Shown here one piece after another: positions 36,581 to 45,353 of a DNA stretch of 64,000 bases. Source of the stretch: Actinomycetota bacterium (GTDB lineage: Bacteria; Actinomycetota; UBA4738; HRBIN12); contig DASQWI010000017.1 of assembly GCA_035640355.1 (NCBI GenBank), forward strand, positions 124,001-188,000, given 5' to 3'. Under the pieces are notes generated by a model, which saw only the letters and a list, made by a program, of their open reading frames with translations, did no database searches and was not told where the DNA came from. The stretch's first letter is position 1, and each line of letters opens with the position of its first letter. Position numbers and translations under genes: made by a program.

Positions 36581-37792
36581 ATGGACGTCGAGATCCGCAC
36601 GATCGCCGAGGACGAGTTCGAGACGTGGATGCGGGCCATCGAGAGCGCGTTCGGTGGTCATGTCAGTTCTGAGGACGTTGAGAACGAGCGCAAGGTGATC
36701 GAGCCGGCGCGCTGTCTTGCTGCGTTCGACGAAGAAGACATCGTCGGGTGCGCCTCCTCCGTTGTGTTCGAGATGACCGTGCCCGGCGGAACGACCCCGA
36801 CGGTCGGTATCACCGGCGTCGGCGTCGTTCCGACGCACCGCCGGCGAGGCGTCAACACGGCGCTGATGCGCCGTCAGCTCGACGACATCCGGGACGAGGG
36901 ATGTGCCATCGCGGCGCTGTTCGCATCGGAGGGCGGCATCTACGGTCGCTTTGGCTACGGCCTCGCGACATTCGATGCGTCCGTCGACATCGAGCCATCG
37001 AGAAGCGCGTTCATCCCCGGCTCCGACGGCGACGGACCGGTCCGGTTGCTCGAACGCGAAGCGGCCAAGGAGCGATATCTATCGATGTACGACCGCTCAC
37101 GGCTGACGCGGCCAGGGGCGATGAAGATGACGCCGAGCTGGTTCGACTACGAGTTCGCTGACAAGCACTTCGGCGAGGAGCGCAAGTTCTTCTTCGCTCT
37201 GCACGAGACGGGGCACGACTGCGACGGCGTAGCCGTCTACACGATCAAGCACGAGTGGGACCTCGTGCCCAAGAACATCGTGGAGCTCTACGAGCTCGAC
37301 GCGCTGACGCCTTCGGTTTATGCCCAGATGTGGCGCTTCGTCCTCGATCTCGATCTGGTGTCGAAGCTCACGGCGTGGAGCCGTCCCGCCGACGAGCCGC
37401 TGCTGCACCTGCTGCGCGAGCCGCGCAGGCTCAACATGCGCCTGAAGGACGGAATGTGGGTGCGCCTGCTCGACATCCCCCGCGCCCTGACCGCCCGTCG
37501 CTACTCCTCCGATGGACGTGTCGTGTTCGACGTGCGCGACGCGTTCTGCCCGTGGAACGAAGGGCGCTATGCGCTGGAGTCCGGTGCTGAAGGCGCGACG
37601 TGCGAACAGACCGAGGACGACGCCGACCTGCTCCTCACGACGAACGAGCTCGCCGCCGCGTACCTCGGAGGATCCACCCTCTCGCAGCTGCATCGCGCCG
37701 GGCGTGCGAGCGAGGAGCGAGCGGGTGCGATCGGGACGGCGGACGCGATGTTCACGTGGGACCCGCCGCCTTGGGCGATGCTCCACTTCTGA
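36581..37792 (+). CDS. Eis-like GNAT N-acetyltransferase
   Basis: A 403-residue protein with the length and layout of the Eis family: an N-terminal GNAT domain with acetyl-CoA site (VGVVPTHRRRGVNTALM, about residues 80-96), a second GNAT-like domain, and a C-terminal SCP-like sterol-carrier domain with an aromatic C-terminal Phe (PPWAMLHF). Eis enzymes acetylate aminoglycosides and protein amines; whether this one does is unknown. The C-terminal carboxylate reaching the active site is a known Eis feature. It ends tail-to-tail with the phosphatase gene, 1 nt between stops. Confidence 0.85.
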   Translation: MDVEIRTIAEDEFETWMRAIESAFGGHVSSEDVENERKVIEPARCLAAFDEEDIVGCASSVVFEMTVPGGTTPTVGITGVGVVPTHRRRGVNTALMRRQLDDIRDEGCAIAALFASEGGIYGRFGYGLATFDASVDIEPSRSAFIPGSDGDGPVRLLEREAAKERYLSMYDRSRLTRPGAMKMTPSWFDYEFADKHFGEERKFFFALHETGHDCDGVAVYTIKHEWDLVPKNIVELYELDALTPSVYAQMWRFVLDLDLVSKLTAWSRPADEPLLHLLREPRRLNMRLKDGMWVRLLDIPRALTARRYSSDGRVVFDVRDAFCPWNEGRYALESGAEGATCEQTEDDADLLLTTNELAAAYLGGSTLSQLHRAGRASEERAGAIGTADAMFTWDPPPWAMLHF

Positions 37793-37793
37793 G

Positions 37794-38252
37794 CTACCGC
37801 AGGCGAAGCTCTTCTTCCAGTTCCACGGCGGACTCATCGTCTCGCTTCGTCAGCACGACGCCCTCGCACTCGCGGAGCGGCTCGATGTCACGCGCGAGCA
37901 GGCCGAGAACGCCTCGTTCGATCAGGGGCATGTGGGAGATGGCGAGCCCGCGACCGCCCTCGGGAACCGCGTCGACGAGGGCAGACAGCACTCCGCCCAT
38001 CGCCAGAGGCGAACCGTCGTTGTCGCGCGCCGAGAGCCCCGGAATGACCGCATGCGGCGGCAGCTGCGCGCCCTTGCCTCGAAGCATCCACGCCGCGGTC
38101 TCGGCGGCACGCTGCGCCGGCGAAACGAAGATGACGTCGTAGGAGTGCTCGAGCGACCGGCCGACGTCCTCGGCCTGTGCGCGACCCGCTTCGGAGAGCC
38201 GGTCAGCAGCCGGATCCCGTTTCGCGTGGCGACGGATCTCCAGCGTCCTCAT
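37794..38252 (-). CDS. SixA-like histidine phosphatase
   Basis: A 152-residue protein of the histidine phosphatase superfamily. The RHG-type motif appears as IRRHAKRD near the N-terminus, followed by DVIFVSPAQRAAETA and a second His in ISHMPLIERGV. The short size and Ala-Lys after His match the SixA subfamily, which removes phosphate from histidine phosphotransfer proteins. Its partner here is not evident. The ATG start at 38252 lacks an obvious promoter or Shine-Dalgarno. Confidence 0.8.
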   Translation of the reverse strand: MRTLEIRRHAKRDPAADRLSEAGRAQAEDVGRSLEHSYDVIFVSPAQRAAETAAWMLRGKGAQLPPHAVIPGLSARDNDGSPLAMGGVLSALVDAVPEGGRGLAISHMPLIERGVLGLLARDIEPLRECEGVVLTKRDDESAVELEEELRLR

Positions 38253-38330
38253 CGTCGATCCGGCGTCCGCGCAACCGAAGCTTGGTTCATCGTGCTACCC
38301 GCTGCACGCTGATCTCCTCATGGCGTCGTG

Positions 38331-38336
38331 TAGCAT
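38331..38336 (+). promoter_or_regulatory. -10 element (TAGCAT) for the lipoprotein
   Basis: TAGCAT ends 10 nt before GTG 38347 and thereby favours this start over in-frame ATGs at 38320 and 38335, which lie inside or before the hexamer. The transcript would have a leader of about 3-4 nt. Confidence 0.4.
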
Positions 38337-38346
38337 GCCGCGACCC

Positions 38347-38817
38347 GTGAAGCCTATCCGTCGTTCCATCGTGTTCTCCGTCGGTATCGCGTTGCTGCTG
38401 TCCGCATGTACGGGCGACGACGGCGGCTCCAACCCGAACGGTGCAACCGGTGAACCGACCGGCGGAACCGGCGTGACGAACGGTGGACCGACGCCGGTCG
38501 AGTCGGGATCCGCGACGGCGGGCACGTATGAGTACGTCAACGCCGGCCTCCACGTCACGATCACGATCGACGGGAACGAGGGCACGATGGAGGTCGAGAA
38601 CGGGACCGATCGCGAGCTGCCGCGACCCGACTTCTACATCCTCGACGCGCGCGACGGAACCGAGATCTCCGGAGACGTCGCCGATCCGGCGCCGATCCCC
38701 GCGGGGGAGACTGGCACGTTCGACGTCGCGTTCGAGGGGGTCGAGGTCCGAAACATCGGCCTTCTCATCCTGTTGTTCGGCAGCGACAACTACGGCGCGT
38801 CCGTTCGAACCGCGTAG
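38347..38817 (+). CDS. Small secreted lipoprotein of unknown function
   Basis: A 156-residue lipoprotein. The N-terminus MKPIRRSIVFSVGIALLLSAC is a clear type II signal (positive start, hydrophobic core) with lipobox LLSAC; the lipidated Cys is residue 21. A Gly/Asn/Thr-rich linker follows, then a single about 100-residue beta-rich domain (VTITIDGNEGTMEVENG, FYILDARDGTEISG, VRNIGLLILLFG) resembling FxLD/DUF4352-type immunoglobulin-like domains found in actinobacterial lipoproteins. Function is not known. It ends 2 nt from the convergent pduO stop. Confidence 0.7.
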   Translation: MKPIRRSIVFSVGIALLLSACTGDDGGSNPNGATGEPTGGTGVTNGGPTPVESGSATAGTYEYVNAGLHVTITIDGNEGTMEVENGTDRELPRPDFYILDARDGTEISGDVADPAPIPAGETGTFDVAFEGVEVRNIGLLILLFGSDNYGASVRTA

Positions 38818-38819
38818 GC

Positions 38820-39419
38820 TCAGCGGCTCCTCGGTTCGGCCTCCCCGGCGGCGATCCGCGCGAGCACGAACAGAAGGTCCGAAAGCCGGTTGAGGTAGCG
38901 CACCACCGCGTCGTTCACTCTCCCGCCACCCTCTTCGCGGGGGCGAACGCTCGCCTGGTGGCTCGCTTCTTGCGCCCCCGCCGCGCCTCGCCACTCGACG
39001 ACGCGGCGCTCGGCACGGCGAACGATCGCGCGCGCGACGTCGAGCGAAGCGGAGACCGGGTTCGCGCCTGGCACGACGAACGCGTTCGGCAGCGGATGCG
39101 TCCGTACATGCTCGTCGATTGACGATTCGAGTCGTTCCACCATCTCGTCCGTAACGAGCGAGACGTCCGGTTCCAGCCGGTGGCGCTCGTCGGGGTTCGT
39201 CGCGAGATCGGCGCCGACGACGAACAGCTCACGCTGCCTCGCGAGGAGCTCCTCGCGAAGGTCTTCGTCGCCGCTCAGCGCGCGGGCGAGACCGATGGCC
39301 GCGACCGCCTCGTCCACCGTCCCGTACGCGTCCGTAGCGACATCCGATTTGGAGACCCGTCCGCCGTACAAGAGCCCCGTCGTGCCATCGTCGCCCGTCT
39401 TCGTGTAGATGCGCGGCAC
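38820..39419 (-). CDS. pduO: PduO-type ATP:cob(I)alamin adenosyltransferase
   Basis: A 199-residue trimer-forming enzyme that makes adenosylcobalamin. Landmarks: the N-terminal ATP-binding IYTKTGDDGTTGLLYGGRV, DAYGTVDEAVAAIGLARA, FVVPGANPVSASLDVARAIVRRAERRVV and the C-terminal YLNRLSDLLFVLAR, all intact. Between RRVVEW and VNDAVV, where homologues have about six residues, sits an insertion of about 24 residues encoded by the palindromic repeat (38937-38981); it lies between helices near the C-terminal active-site helix. Activity is plausible because the catalytic ends are preserved. GTG 39419 has a -10 hexamer 6 nt upstream, so the gene is likely leaderless. Confidence 0.9.
   Translation of the reverse strand: MPRIYTKTGDDGTTGLLYGGRVSKSDVATDAYGTVDEAVAAIGLARALSGDEDLREELLARQRELFVVGADLATNPDERHRLEPDVSLVTDEMVERLESSIDEHVRTHPLPNAFVVPGANPVSASLDVARAIVRRAERRVVEWRGAAGAQEASHQASVRPREEGGGRVNDAVVRYLNRLSDLLFVLARIAAGEAEPRSR
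38937..38981 (-). repeat. Palindromic coding repeat, copy B (in pduO)
   Basis: GCGGGGGCG (38937-38945) and CGCCCCCGC (38973-38981) form a perfect 9-bp inverted repeat around a 27-nt core. Read on the pduO strand it begins GGGGGCGCAAGAAGCGAGC and ends GCGTTCGCCCCCGCGAAGAG, translated GAQEASHQASVRPREE. It aligns with the trpE copy from about 38923 to 38993: by eye 26 of 31 bases match in the left part and most of the right part. Same relative strand, same reading frame. Confidence 0.75.
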
Positions 39420-39424
39420 GCGGC

Positions 39425-39431
39425 TAGGATA
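39425..39431. promoter_or_regulatory. Bidirectional -10 element between dapA and pduO
   Basis: CTAGGATAG contains TAGGAT on the plus strand (39425-39430) and TATCCT on the minus strand (39431-39426). On the minus side the hexamer ends 6 nt before the pduO GTG (leaderless); on the plus side it would start a short leader containing CAGGAGG (39451-39457) for dapA. Overlapping, near-symmetric -10 elements are the signature of divergent bidirectional promoters. No -35 is evident on either side. Confidence 0.55.
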
Positions 39432-39462
39432 GCCCCGGTGAACCCGACCTCAGGAGGCACAC

Positions 39463-40347
39463 ATGGCCGGTAGGTTCGGGGCGGTCGTCACCGCCATGGT
39501 CACGCCTTTTCGCGACGATCACTCGCTCGATCTGGACGCCGCGAGCGCGCTTGCGGCGCATCTGTACGAGCACGGCTCGGACTCGATCGTCGTTGCCGGC
39601 TCGACCGGTGAATCGCCCACGCTCACACACAGGGAGAAACTCGACCTGTTCCGCGCGGTGATCGAGACCGCCGAGGGCAAGGGCAAGGTCGTCGCGGGAA
39701 CCGGGACGTACGACACGGCCGAGACGCTCGAGCTCTCGCGCGAGGCCGAGCGGCTCGGCGCCGACGGGTTGCTGCTCGTCACGCCGTACTACAACCGGCC
39801 GCCCCAGCGAGGGCTGCTGGAGCACTTCAAGCGGGTGGCGAACGCGGTCGACGTCCCCGTCGTCGCGTACAACATCCCGGGACGAACCGGGATCCGCATC
39901 GAGCACGACACGCTGCTCAAGATGGCCGAGGTCCCCAACATCGTCGGCGTCAAGGACTCGACCGGCGACTTCCAGGCGATCTCCAAGCTGATCAGCGAGG
40001 CACCGCCCGACTTCGAGGTGTACTCGGGCGACGACTGGGCAACGTTCGGGTACCTGTGCCTCGGCGGTGTAGGGATCGTGTCGGTCGCGTCGCACCTGGT
40101 CGGCGATCGCATCCGGCAGATGTGCGACCTGATCTTCGCCGGTGACATCACGGGCGCGCGGAAGATCCACGAGGAGCTCACGCCGTTGTTCAACGCACTG
40201 TTCATCACGAGCAACCCGATCCCGGTGAAGACGGCACTCGCACTCGTCGGGCGCCCTTGCGGTCCGCCGCGGTTGCCGCTCGTGCCCGCGACCAGCGACG
40301 AGCGCGAGCGCATCCGCAAGGCATTGGTGGATGCAGCGCTCCTCTGA
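39463..40347 (+). CDS. dapA: 4-hydroxy-tetrahydrodipicolinate synthase
   Basis: A 294-residue TIM-barrel aldolase condensing pyruvate with aspartate semialdehyde for lysine and peptidoglycan. Key residues: Thr-Thr-like AGSTGESPTLTHREK, Tyr110/Tyr111 region TPYYNRPPQ, catalytic Tyr136 (VVAYNIPGRTG) and Schiff-base Lys164 (VGVKDSTGD). The start ATG follows CAGGAGG by 5 nt. The order dapA-rnj-ftsK is standard for actinobacteria and firmicutes, and rnj starts 17 nt inside the dapA end. Confidence 0.96.
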   Translation: MAGRFGAVVTAMVTPFRDDHSLDLDAASALAAHLYEHGSDSIVVAGSTGESPTLTHREKLDLFRAVIETAEGKGKVVAGTGTYDTAETLELSREAERLGADGLLLVTPYYNRPPQRGLLEHFKRVANAVDVPVVAYNIPGRTGIRIEHDTLLKMAEVPNIVGVKDSTGDFQAISKLISEAPPDFEVYSGDDWATFGYLCLGGVGIVSVASHLVGDRIRQMCDLIFAGDITGARKIHEELTPLFNALFITSNPIPVKTALALVGRPCGPPRLPLVPATSDERERIRKALVDAALL

Positions 40348-42058
40348 GTCGAACCAGGGACTGCGGGCCTCGAGCAGCGAAGCGGTAGGCGCGCCACCTG
40401 AGACATCGGCGCGCGTCGTCTTCCTCGGCGGTGTCGGCGAGGTCGGCCGGAACATGGCTTGCGTGGAGCTCGGCGGACGCATCTTGATCGTCGACGTTGG
40501 CCTGTCGTTCCCGCACGCAGAGATGCCCGGCGTCGATCTCGTCCTTCCCGATTTCGAGTACGTCCGCGAACGGATGGGCGACGTCGAGGCCGTCGTGCTC
40601 ACGCACGGGCACGAGGATCACATCGGTTCCCTCCCGTACCTGCTGCGCGAGACGCAACGGCAACTGCCGGTCTACGGGACGCCGTTCACGCTGGCGCTGC
40701 TCGAGCGCAAGCTCGAGGAGCACGAGGTGCGCGACCGTGCCGAGCTCCGGCAGGTGACGCCGGGGGAGGCCGCGTCGGTGGGGCCGTTCTCGATGCGATT
40801 CCTCCGGGTGGCGCACTCGATCCCAGACGGAATGGCCGTCGTGATCGATACGCCCTTTGGCTCGATCCTGCACACCGGCGATTTCAAGATCGATCAGACG
40901 CCACTGGACGGGCGACCGACCGACCTGCACGCACTCGCGGAGGAGGCCGGCCGCGGCGTCCACCTGCTGCTGTCGGACTCCACGAACTCAGAGGAGGCCG
41001 GGTATACCGCGAGCGAGCGAAGCGTCGGGCCCGTCCTTCAGGACATCATCGCCCGCGCGCCGCAGCTGGTCGTCGTGGCCTGCTTCAGCAGCCACATCCA
41101 CCGGATCCAACAGGTGGTGAACGCCGCACGCGCGGACGAGCGCGTCGTCGCGTTCCTCGGCCGTTCGATGCACCAGAGCGTCGACGCGGCGCGAGAGCTC
41201 GGGCTGCTGCATGCGCCGGAGCAGGACGTGATCTTCATCGAACAGCTCGACGAGTTCGATCCGTCGCGCGCCGTCGTGATCTCTACCGGCTCGCAGGGTG
41301 AGCCCCTCTCCGCGCTCTCATTGATGGCGGCGCGAGAGCACAAGTGGGTCAAGCTCCGCGAGGGCGACACGGTGGTGCTCTCGAGCAGCCTGATCCCGGG
41401 GAACGAGCCGGCGATCCACCGGGTCATCGACGGTCTGTACCGAACGGGCGCGGACGTGTTCCACCTGCCGGCGTACCCCGTGCATGCCAGCGGCCACGCC
41501 GCGGTGGAGGAGCTACGCCTGATGCTCTCGTTGGTTCGCCCCCGCTGGTTCGTCCCCATCCACGGCGAACGCCGGCAGCTCGCGCACCACGCGAAGATCG
41601 CGACAGAGGTGGGCATACCCGCTGACCACGTCCTGATCTGCGAGGACGGCGACGTGGTCGAGGTGGGAGAGAAGGTCCAGCTCGCGGGGCGCGTCCCGGC
41701 CGGGATGACCTTCGTGGACGGCCTCGGCATCGGAGACGTCGGCCAGGTCGTCCTCCGAGATCGCCGCAAGCTCTCCTCGGAGGGTGTCGTCGTTGTCGTC
41801 ATCGCCATCGACGCCCACCACGGGCAGCTCGTGGCCGGCCCCGACATCGTGAACCGAGGGTTCGTGTTCGACGAGGCGTCGGGCGACATCCTTGAAGAGG
41901 CGCGCGAACGCGTCATGCTTTCCCTGCGGGAGTCCGCCGTGGCCGAGGTCGTGGACCGGGGCGTCCTGGAGCAGAACGTGCGCCGGGCGCTGGCGAAGTA
42001 CTTCTACGACGTCACCCAGCGCAAGCCCGTGATCCTGCCCGTCATTCTGGAGGTGTAG
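40331..42058 (+). CDS. rnj: Ribonuclease J
   Basis: A 575-residue metallo-beta-lactamase/beta-CASP exo/endoribonuclease, the main 5'-3' exonuclease in bacteria that lack RNase E-type turnover. The metal motif HGHEDH is at 92-97 (LTHGHEDHIGSLPYLL), followed by HTGDFKIDQTP, the beta-CASP region with SDSTNSEEAGYT, and HASGHAAVEELRLML with the PIHGERRQL motif. A 25-residue Ser/Glu-rich N-terminal leader precedes the domain. It overlaps dapA by 17 nt. Together with RNase Y and PNPase in this window, it completes a firmicute-like RNA decay set. Confidence 0.95.
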   Translation: MQRSSESNQGLRASSSEAVGAPPETSARVVFLGGVGEVGRNMACVELGGRILIVDVGLSFPHAEMPGVDLVLPDFEYVRERMGDVEAVVLTHGHEDHIGSLPYLLRETQRQLPVYGTPFTLALLERKLEEHEVRDRAELRQVTPGEAASVGPFSMRFLRVAHSIPDGMAVVIDTPFGSILHTGDFKIDQTPLDGRPTDLHALAEEAGRGVHLLLSDSTNSEEAGYTASERSVGPVLQDIIARAPQLVVVACFSSHIHRIQQVVNAARADERVVAFLGRSMHQSVDAARELGLLHAPEQDVIFIEQLDEFDPSRAVVISTGSQGEPLSALSLMAAREHKWVKLREGDTVVLSSSLIPGNEPAIHRVIDGLYRTGADVFHLPAYPVHASGHAAVEELRLMLSLVRPRWFVPIHGERRQLAHHAKIATEVGIPADHVLICEDGDVVEVGEKVQLAGRVPAGMTFVDGLGIGDVGQVVLRDRRKLSSEGVVVVVIAIDAHHGQLVAGPDIVNRGFVFDEASGDILEEARERVMLSLRESAVAEVVDRGVLEQNVRRALAKYFYDVTQRKPVILPVILEV

Positions 42059-44281
42059 TTGACGTCCAAGGCTACTCGGCCCCGCCCACCCCGCGGCGCA
42101 GCCGCGAGCCGTGCCCGCGCACGCACGCCGGTTCGTCAGCACCTCCGACCGTGGGCCCGAGACGCGACCGGGATCGGTCTGGTCGTGCTCGCGCTGCTTA
42201 CGGTGCTCGGCCTGTGGTTCGACGCGGCGGGGCCGGTCGGGACCGGGCTCGAATGGCTGCTCCACGCGACGATCGGATCGGCGGCGATCGCCTTCCCCGT
42301 CCTCGCGCTGTACTGGGGGGCGCTCCTGCTCCGCGCCGGGGCGTCCGACGACCAGGTCAGGATGCTCATCGGGTTCGTGCTCGCGTTCATCGGCGTGCTC
42401 GCGCTGATGTCGCTCGCGTCGGGAAACCCCAGGCCGTTCGCCGGCTACGAGAGGCTGCGGGATGCGGCCGGGGTGATCGGCGCGTTCGCGGCGTGGCCGC
42501 TCGGCAAGCTCGTGTCGAAGGTCGGCGTCTCGATCGTGTGGCTCGGGGGGATCGTTCTCGGCCTGGTGATCTTCACCGGAACGCCGTTAGCGGCCGCGTG
42601 GAACCGCGTGCGCGAGGCGTTCAGCTTCGAGCGCGACGAGGACGAGGAGGTTGAACCCGCAGCCGAGACGGCCAAGCGCCGCGACGGCCCGGTGATCAAC
42701 ACCGAGGTGCCGATCGTTGAGCTCCTCGAGGAGCCGCCGATCGAGGAAGAGGAACTGCCCGCGCCCGTCCCGATCGACATCCCCGAGATCGCCCGCGTGA
42801 AGCCATCCGGCGGCCGATACGAGCTGCCGTCCCTCGAGCTCCTTCGGACGTCACCACCCTCGGCCGGGAGCGAACGGGACGAGGCGCACACCACTGAAGC
42901 GCTCGAGCGCACGTTCCATACGTTCGGCGTACCGGCGCACGTCACCGCGGCGCATCGCGGGCCGACCGTCACGCTGTTCGAGGTCGAGATCGAGGCCGGC
43001 ACGAAGGTCAACAAGGTCCTCGGCCTGGCCGACGACATCGCGTACGCGCTGGCCACGCCGGACGTGCGCATCATCGCGCCGATCCCGGGCCGGTCCGCGA
43101 TCGGTGTCGAGGTGCCCAACCGGGTTCGCGACTTCGTGATGCTGGGCGACGTTCTGCGCTCGCGCGCAGCGCAAGACGACACGCACCCACTCTCGGTCGC
43201 GCTGGGGAAGGACGTGCACGGGCGCGCGCAGCTGGTGAACCTCACGTCCATGCCCCACCTGCTGATCGCCGGCGCCACCGGGGCGGGCAAGTCGAGCCTC
43301 ATCAACTCGTTCATCACGTCGGTGCTGATGCGCGCGTCGCCCGACGACGTGAAGCTCGTGCTCGTCGACCCCAAGCGCGTCGAGCTCATCCACTTCGCGG
43401 ACCTGCCGCACCTGCTCGTGCCGGTGATCGTGCACCCCAAGCGCGCAGCCGAGGCGCTGTCGTGGGTCGTTCGTGAGATGGAGCTGCGGTACGAGGTGCT
43501 GGCGATGGTCGGCGTACGCGACTTCGACGGCTACCGCGCGGGTCTTTCCGAGGGAACGCTCCGAATCCCGCCGGGCCAGGACGACCGCGTCACCGAGTTC
43601 CCCTACCTCCTCGTGGTGATCGACGAGCTCGCCGACCTGATGATGGTCGCTCCTCGCGACGTCGAGGATGCGATCTGCCGGATCGCACAGATGGCGCGGG
43701 CCGTCGGCATCCACCTCGTGGTGGCGACCCAGCGTCCGAGCGTCGACGTGGTGACCGGTTTGATCAAGGCGAACATCCCCAGCCGTATCGCGCTCATGAC
43801 GTCGTCGCAGGCCGACTCGCGGGTGATCCTGGACATGAACGGCGCCGAGAAGCTCGTCGGCCACGGCGACCTGCTGTTCGCGCCCTCGAACGTGTCGAAA
43901 CCGACGCGCCTCCAGGCCGCCTGGGTGACGGAGAAGGAGATCGGCGCGATCTCCGAGTGGATCCGGGAGCAGCGCCCAGCCGAGTACGCGGTGAGCGTCG
44001 AGGGGCTGGCCAAGCCGGCGGCGTCCGACGACGCCGACGACGGTGGGCTCGGCGGCGACGACGAGCTTCTGGAGCAGGCGGCCGAGCTGGTCATCCGCTC
44101 GCAGCTCGGTTCGACGTCGATGCTGCAGCGCAAGCTCAAGGTGGGGTTCGCGCGCGCGGGCCGGCTCATGGACCTTCTCGAGGAGCGGGGGATCGTTGGA
44201 CCGTCCCTCGGGTCGAAGGCGCGTGACGTGCTCCTCACGCCAGAGGAGTGGGAGGAGTCACACCCGAGCCGAGTCGGGTGA
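42059..44281 (+). CDS. ftsK: DNA translocase FtsK/SpoIIIE
   Basis: A 740-residue septal DNA pump. Four transmembrane segments occupy about residues 40-175, an acidic linker runs to about 275, then the motor: alpha domain, Walker A AGATGAGKSSL (405-412 region), Walker B LLVVIDELADLMM and ATQRPSVDVVTGLIKANIPSRIA, and the C-terminal gamma winged helix (AAELVIRSQLGSTSMLQRKLKVGFARAGRLMDLLEE), which reads KOPS-like sequences and activates XerCD. The TTG start abuts the rnj stop and follows GGAGG by 5 nt. The gene meets lacI tail-to-tail with 6 nt. Confidence 0.95.
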   Translation: MTSKATRPRPPRGAAASRARARTPVRQHLRPWARDATGIGLVVLALLTVLGLWFDAAGPVGTGLEWLLHATIGSAAIAFPVLALYWGALLLRAGASDDQVRMLIGFVLAFIGVLALMSLASGNPRPFAGYERLRDAAGVIGAFAAWPLGKLVSKVGVSIVWLGGIVLGLVIFTGTPLAAAWNRVREAFSFERDEDEEVEPAAETAKRRDGPVINTEVPIVELLEEPPIEEEELPAPVPIDIPEIARVKPSGGRYELPSLELLRTSPPSAGSERDEAHTTEALERTFHTFGVPAHVTAAHRGPTVTLFEVEIEAGTKVNKVLGLADDIAYALATPDVRIIAPIPGRSAIGVEVPNRVRDFVMLGDVLRSRAAQDDTHPLSVALGKDVHGRAQLVNLTSMPHLLIAGATGAGKSSLINSFITSVLMRASPDDVKLVLVDPKRVELIHFADLPHLLVPVIVHPKRAAEALSWVVREMELRYEVLAMVGVRDFDGYRAGLSEGTLRIPPGQDDRVTEFPYLLVVIDELADLMMVAPRDVEDAICRIAQMARAVGIHLVVATQRPSVDVVTGLIKANIPSRIALMTSSQADSRVILDMNGAEKLVGHGDLLFAPSNVSKPTRLQAAWVTEKEIGAISEWIREQRPAEYAVSVEGLAKPAASDDADDGGLGGDDELLEQAAELVIRSQLGSTSMLQRKLKVGFARAGRLMDLLEERGIVGPSLGSKARDVLLTPEEWEESHPSRVG

Positions 44282-44287
44282 GCTCGC

Positions 44288-45352
44288 CTAGGACCGTGTT
44301 CTTCGCTCGGTCTCGGACGGACGCGTGTCGCTCGGGGCCGAGCGAGCCGGCGGCGGGCCCGTCGAGCCCCGAACGACGAGGGTTGGAGGGATCACGACGT
44401 GGCGGCTCTGCCCACGTCCGCCATCGAGGCGATCGAGCAGCAGACGGACCGCCTCGGCCCCCATCTCGCGCCTCGGCTGCTCGATCGTCGTCAGATCGAC
44501 GTGGTCGAGTCCGGCGATCGAAACGTTGTCGTAGCCGACGACGGAGACGTCGCCAGGGACCTCCAAGCCATGCTCTCGGAGGACGCGAAGCGCGCCGACA
44601 GCGGCCAGGTCGTTCGCGACGAACACGGCGGTCGCGCGCCTCGACTGCTTGAGCAGTTGGTCGACGCCTGCGGCGCCGCCGTCCTCCGTGAATGCGCCGG
44701 GGACGACGACGGCCTCCGACGTCAGGCCGTGGCGCCGAATGCCCGTCAGGAATCCGCTCCGCCGGTCGGCGGCGCCAGCGCCTCGACCGCCGTCGACGTG
44801 CGCGATCCGCCGATGCCCGAGCGATACGAGATGATCGACGGCCAGCCGTGCGCCCGCCCGATCGTCGTTCGTCACGGAGTCGATCGCCGGCCACCGTGAG
44901 GCGCGTGCGACGAGTGCGACCGGGGCGTTCGCTGCTGCAGCGACGATCGCCCGCGGGGGCAGGACCGTCCCTGCCAGGATCACTCCGTCGACGCGGAGCT
45001 GCAGGAGCGTCTCGAGCGCTTCGGACTCACGCCCCGGAGACCGGCTGCCCGTGTTGAACAGCGCGCGGTGATGCGAGGCGATCGCTTCCTCCTCGATGCC
45101 GTCCACCACCTCGACGAAGAACGGATTGTGCAGATCCGAGAGCACTACGCCCAGGACGTTGCTGCGGTTCCGAACTAGGCTCCTGGCGACGGCGTTCGGC
45201 CGGTAGCCGAGCTCGCTCGCCGCGAGCAGAACCGCGCGTCGGCGCTCTTCGCTCACCTGGGGCGCGCCGCGCATCACCAGCGACACCAGAGACTTCGACA
45301 CGCCGGCGCGAGCGGCGACGTCGTGGATCGTGGGATGGCGCCCCGACGGCAC
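44288..45352 (-). CDS. LacI-family transcriptional regulator of inositol genes
   Basis: A 354-residue repressor. The N-terminal HTH reads HPTIHDVAARAGVSKSLVSLVMRG (key residues Thr-Ile-His-Asp-Val and Val-Ser), followed by the hinge ELGYRPNAVARSL and a type I periplasmic-binding ligand domain (RSNVLGVVLSDLHNPFFVEVVDGIEEEA). It is encoded 1 nt after iolD on the same strand and next to the iol genes, and a perfect palindrome suited to a LacI protein lies in the iolD-iolG spacer. Probable ligand: an inositol catabolite. GTG 45352 is chosen; a longer frame overlaps iolD and is spurious. Confidence 0.9.
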   Translation of the reverse strand: MPSGRHPTIHDVAARAGVSKSLVSLVMRGAPQVSEERRRAVLLAASELGYRPNAVARSLVRNRSNVLGVVLSDLHNPFFVEVVDGIEEEAIASHHRALFNTGSRSPGRESEALETLLQLRVDGVILAGTVLPPRAIVAAAANAPVALVARASRWPAIDSVTNDDRAGARLAVDHLVSLGHRRIAHVDGGRGAGAADRRSGFLTGIRRHGLTSEAVVVPGAFTEDGGAAGVDQLLKQSRRATAVFVANDLAAVGALRVLREHGLEVPGDVSVVGYDNVSIAGLDHVDLTTIEQPRREMGAEAVRLLLDRLDGGRGQSRHVVIPPTLVVRGSTGPPPARSAPSDTRPSETERRTRS

Positions 45353-45353
45353 G

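Noticed and set aside
40983-41030. GCGAGCGAGCGAAGCG in rnj as another palindromic repeat copy
   Set aside because: The bases encode the conserved RNase J stretch GYTASERSVGP and no flanking inverted repeat exists.
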